From: Deltaproteobacteria bacterium
GTDB lineage: Bacteria > Myxococcota_A > UBA796 > SXON01
Assembly: GCA_947490345.1 (NCBI GenBank)
Contig: CANLGL010000009.1
Location: 1-64,000, forward strand
Length of the DNA: 64,000 nt
Direction: 5' to 3'
Part shown: one piece after another, positions 63,752-64,000 of the stretch
Numbering within the stretch: the first letter of the stretch is position 1
How the letters are laid out: each line of letters starts with the position of its first letter
Position numbers and translations under genes: made by a program
Notes under the pieces: model-generated
Told to the model about the DNA's origin: nothing
The model's input: only the letters and a program-made list of their open reading frames with translations
Databases searched by the model: none

Positions 63752-63780
63752 ATCATAGTGCGCATCATGATGCGAGGCAA
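63752..63780 (-). promoter_or_regulatory. vapBC promoter with operator in the spacer
   Basis: Minus strand: -35 TTGCCT (63780-63775), 17-base spacer, -10 TATGAT (63757-63752). The perfect 14-bp palindrome CGCATCATGATGCG (63761-63774) fills the spacer. Predicted transcription start is at or next to the antitoxin ATG (63745). Confidence 0.55.
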
Positions 63781-63858
63781 GCGCGTCGCCCGCCGCCGCG
63801 CCGCGGCGCTGGCGCGGCGCGGCTGGCCTGGCGGCGCGAATGAAAAGATCGCCGGCCT

Positions 63859-64000
63859 ATGGGAACATGCGTAGATTCCCAGCGTGGGGATTACGTTTTT
63901 TTTGCCGCCACGAGCGTCCTGCTCTCCACCCTCCTCGCACCGCAGGCGCACGCCGCCCCGGCCGCCAAGGCCGACATCTGCCACTGGAGCGACAGCAGCG
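63859..64000 (+). CDS. N-terminal part of an exported protein (runs off the window)
   Basis: Open from ATG 63859 to the window end, 47 residues. Reads through an eight-T run (63896-63903) into FAATSVLLSTLLAPQAHA, a signal peptide with cleavage after AHA, then APAAKADICHWSDSS. The KADICHW start of the mature part is typical of Cys-containing periplasmic proteins of this lineage. The T-run makes the frame sensitive to sequencing error; an ATG at 63867 belongs to another frame and is not used. Confidence 0.5.
   Translation, partial: MGTCVDSQRGDYVFFAATSVLLSTLLAPQAHAAPAAKADICHWSDSS

Overview
The window is a 64 kb piece of a GC-rich bacterial chromosome. The lineage looks like a deltaproteobacterium or Myxococcota relative; this is inferred from very high GC, many lipoproteins with Asp/Thr/Ala/Ser-rich linkers behind the lipobox, futalosine-type menaquinone genes, an F1 operon that opens with paired b'/b subunits, and many predatory/saprophytic-style secreted hydrolases. 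No rRNA, tRNA or CRISPR array was seen. Most genes lie in tight clusters with 1-4 nt start/stop overlaps.

Layout. 1-2.7 kb: tail of an unknown gene, a GH114 lipoprotein and a PhoD-like phosphatase lipoprotein. 2.7-7 kb (minus): CobW GTPase with an unusual C-terminal domain, ferritin-like protein, metallo-beta-lactamase-fold hydrolase, small lipoprotein, alpha/beta hydrolase. 7-11 kb: D,D-carboxypeptidase, membrane protein, AAA+/DUF4143 ATPase with twin palindromes at its start. 11.2-15.4 kb: cyanophycinase plus isoaspartyl dipeptidase (a cyanophycin degradation pair) coupled to a PAS-GGDEF-EAL protein. 15.4-20.2 kb: DODA-type dioxygenase, LuxC-like reductase, a three-gene ABC-2 exporter. 20.2-22 kb: a toxin-antitoxin/acetyltransferase/Cys-rich-protein island bounded by a direct repeat. 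22-31 kb: outer-membrane-like protein, a 956-residue SMI1-TPR-HEAT protein, assorted enzymes, a lamin-tail lipoprotein and an MscS channel. 31-38.6 kb: a seven-gene futalosine menaquinone operon (minus) with a divergent GbsR/MarR-type regulator and a clear inverted-repeat operator between them. 38.6-47.2 kb: lipoprotein, SGNH hydrolase, glycosyltransferase, retropepsin-like protease, exonuclease, purF, a beta-propeller and a pseudokinase-like protein. 47.5-53.5 kb: the F1/stator ATP synthase operon atpF'-F-H-A-G-D-C without subunits a and c. 53.6-60.5 kb: methyltransferase, GH16 lipoprotein, secreted ferritin-like protein, and a DegT aminotransferase/two radical-SAM operon. 60.9-64 kb: def and fmt, hairpin-rich DNA, a vapBC pair and the start of a secreted protein.

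Most notable observations: (1) five dispersed copies of a ~120-190 nt element with conserved hairpins and compensatory base changes, one copy sitting in the 5' end of atpF; (2) lipoproteins with only eight residues before the lipobox cysteine, where in-frame stops exclude a longer ATG/GTG/TTG-initiated form in four cases; (3) an MqnA protein fused to an MqnC-like domain that has lost its iron-sulfur cysteines; (4) a gene island inserted at what look like the overlapping 3' ends of two convergent genes, duplicating about 27 bp. All functional assignments rest on motif recognition by eye; no database search was possible.
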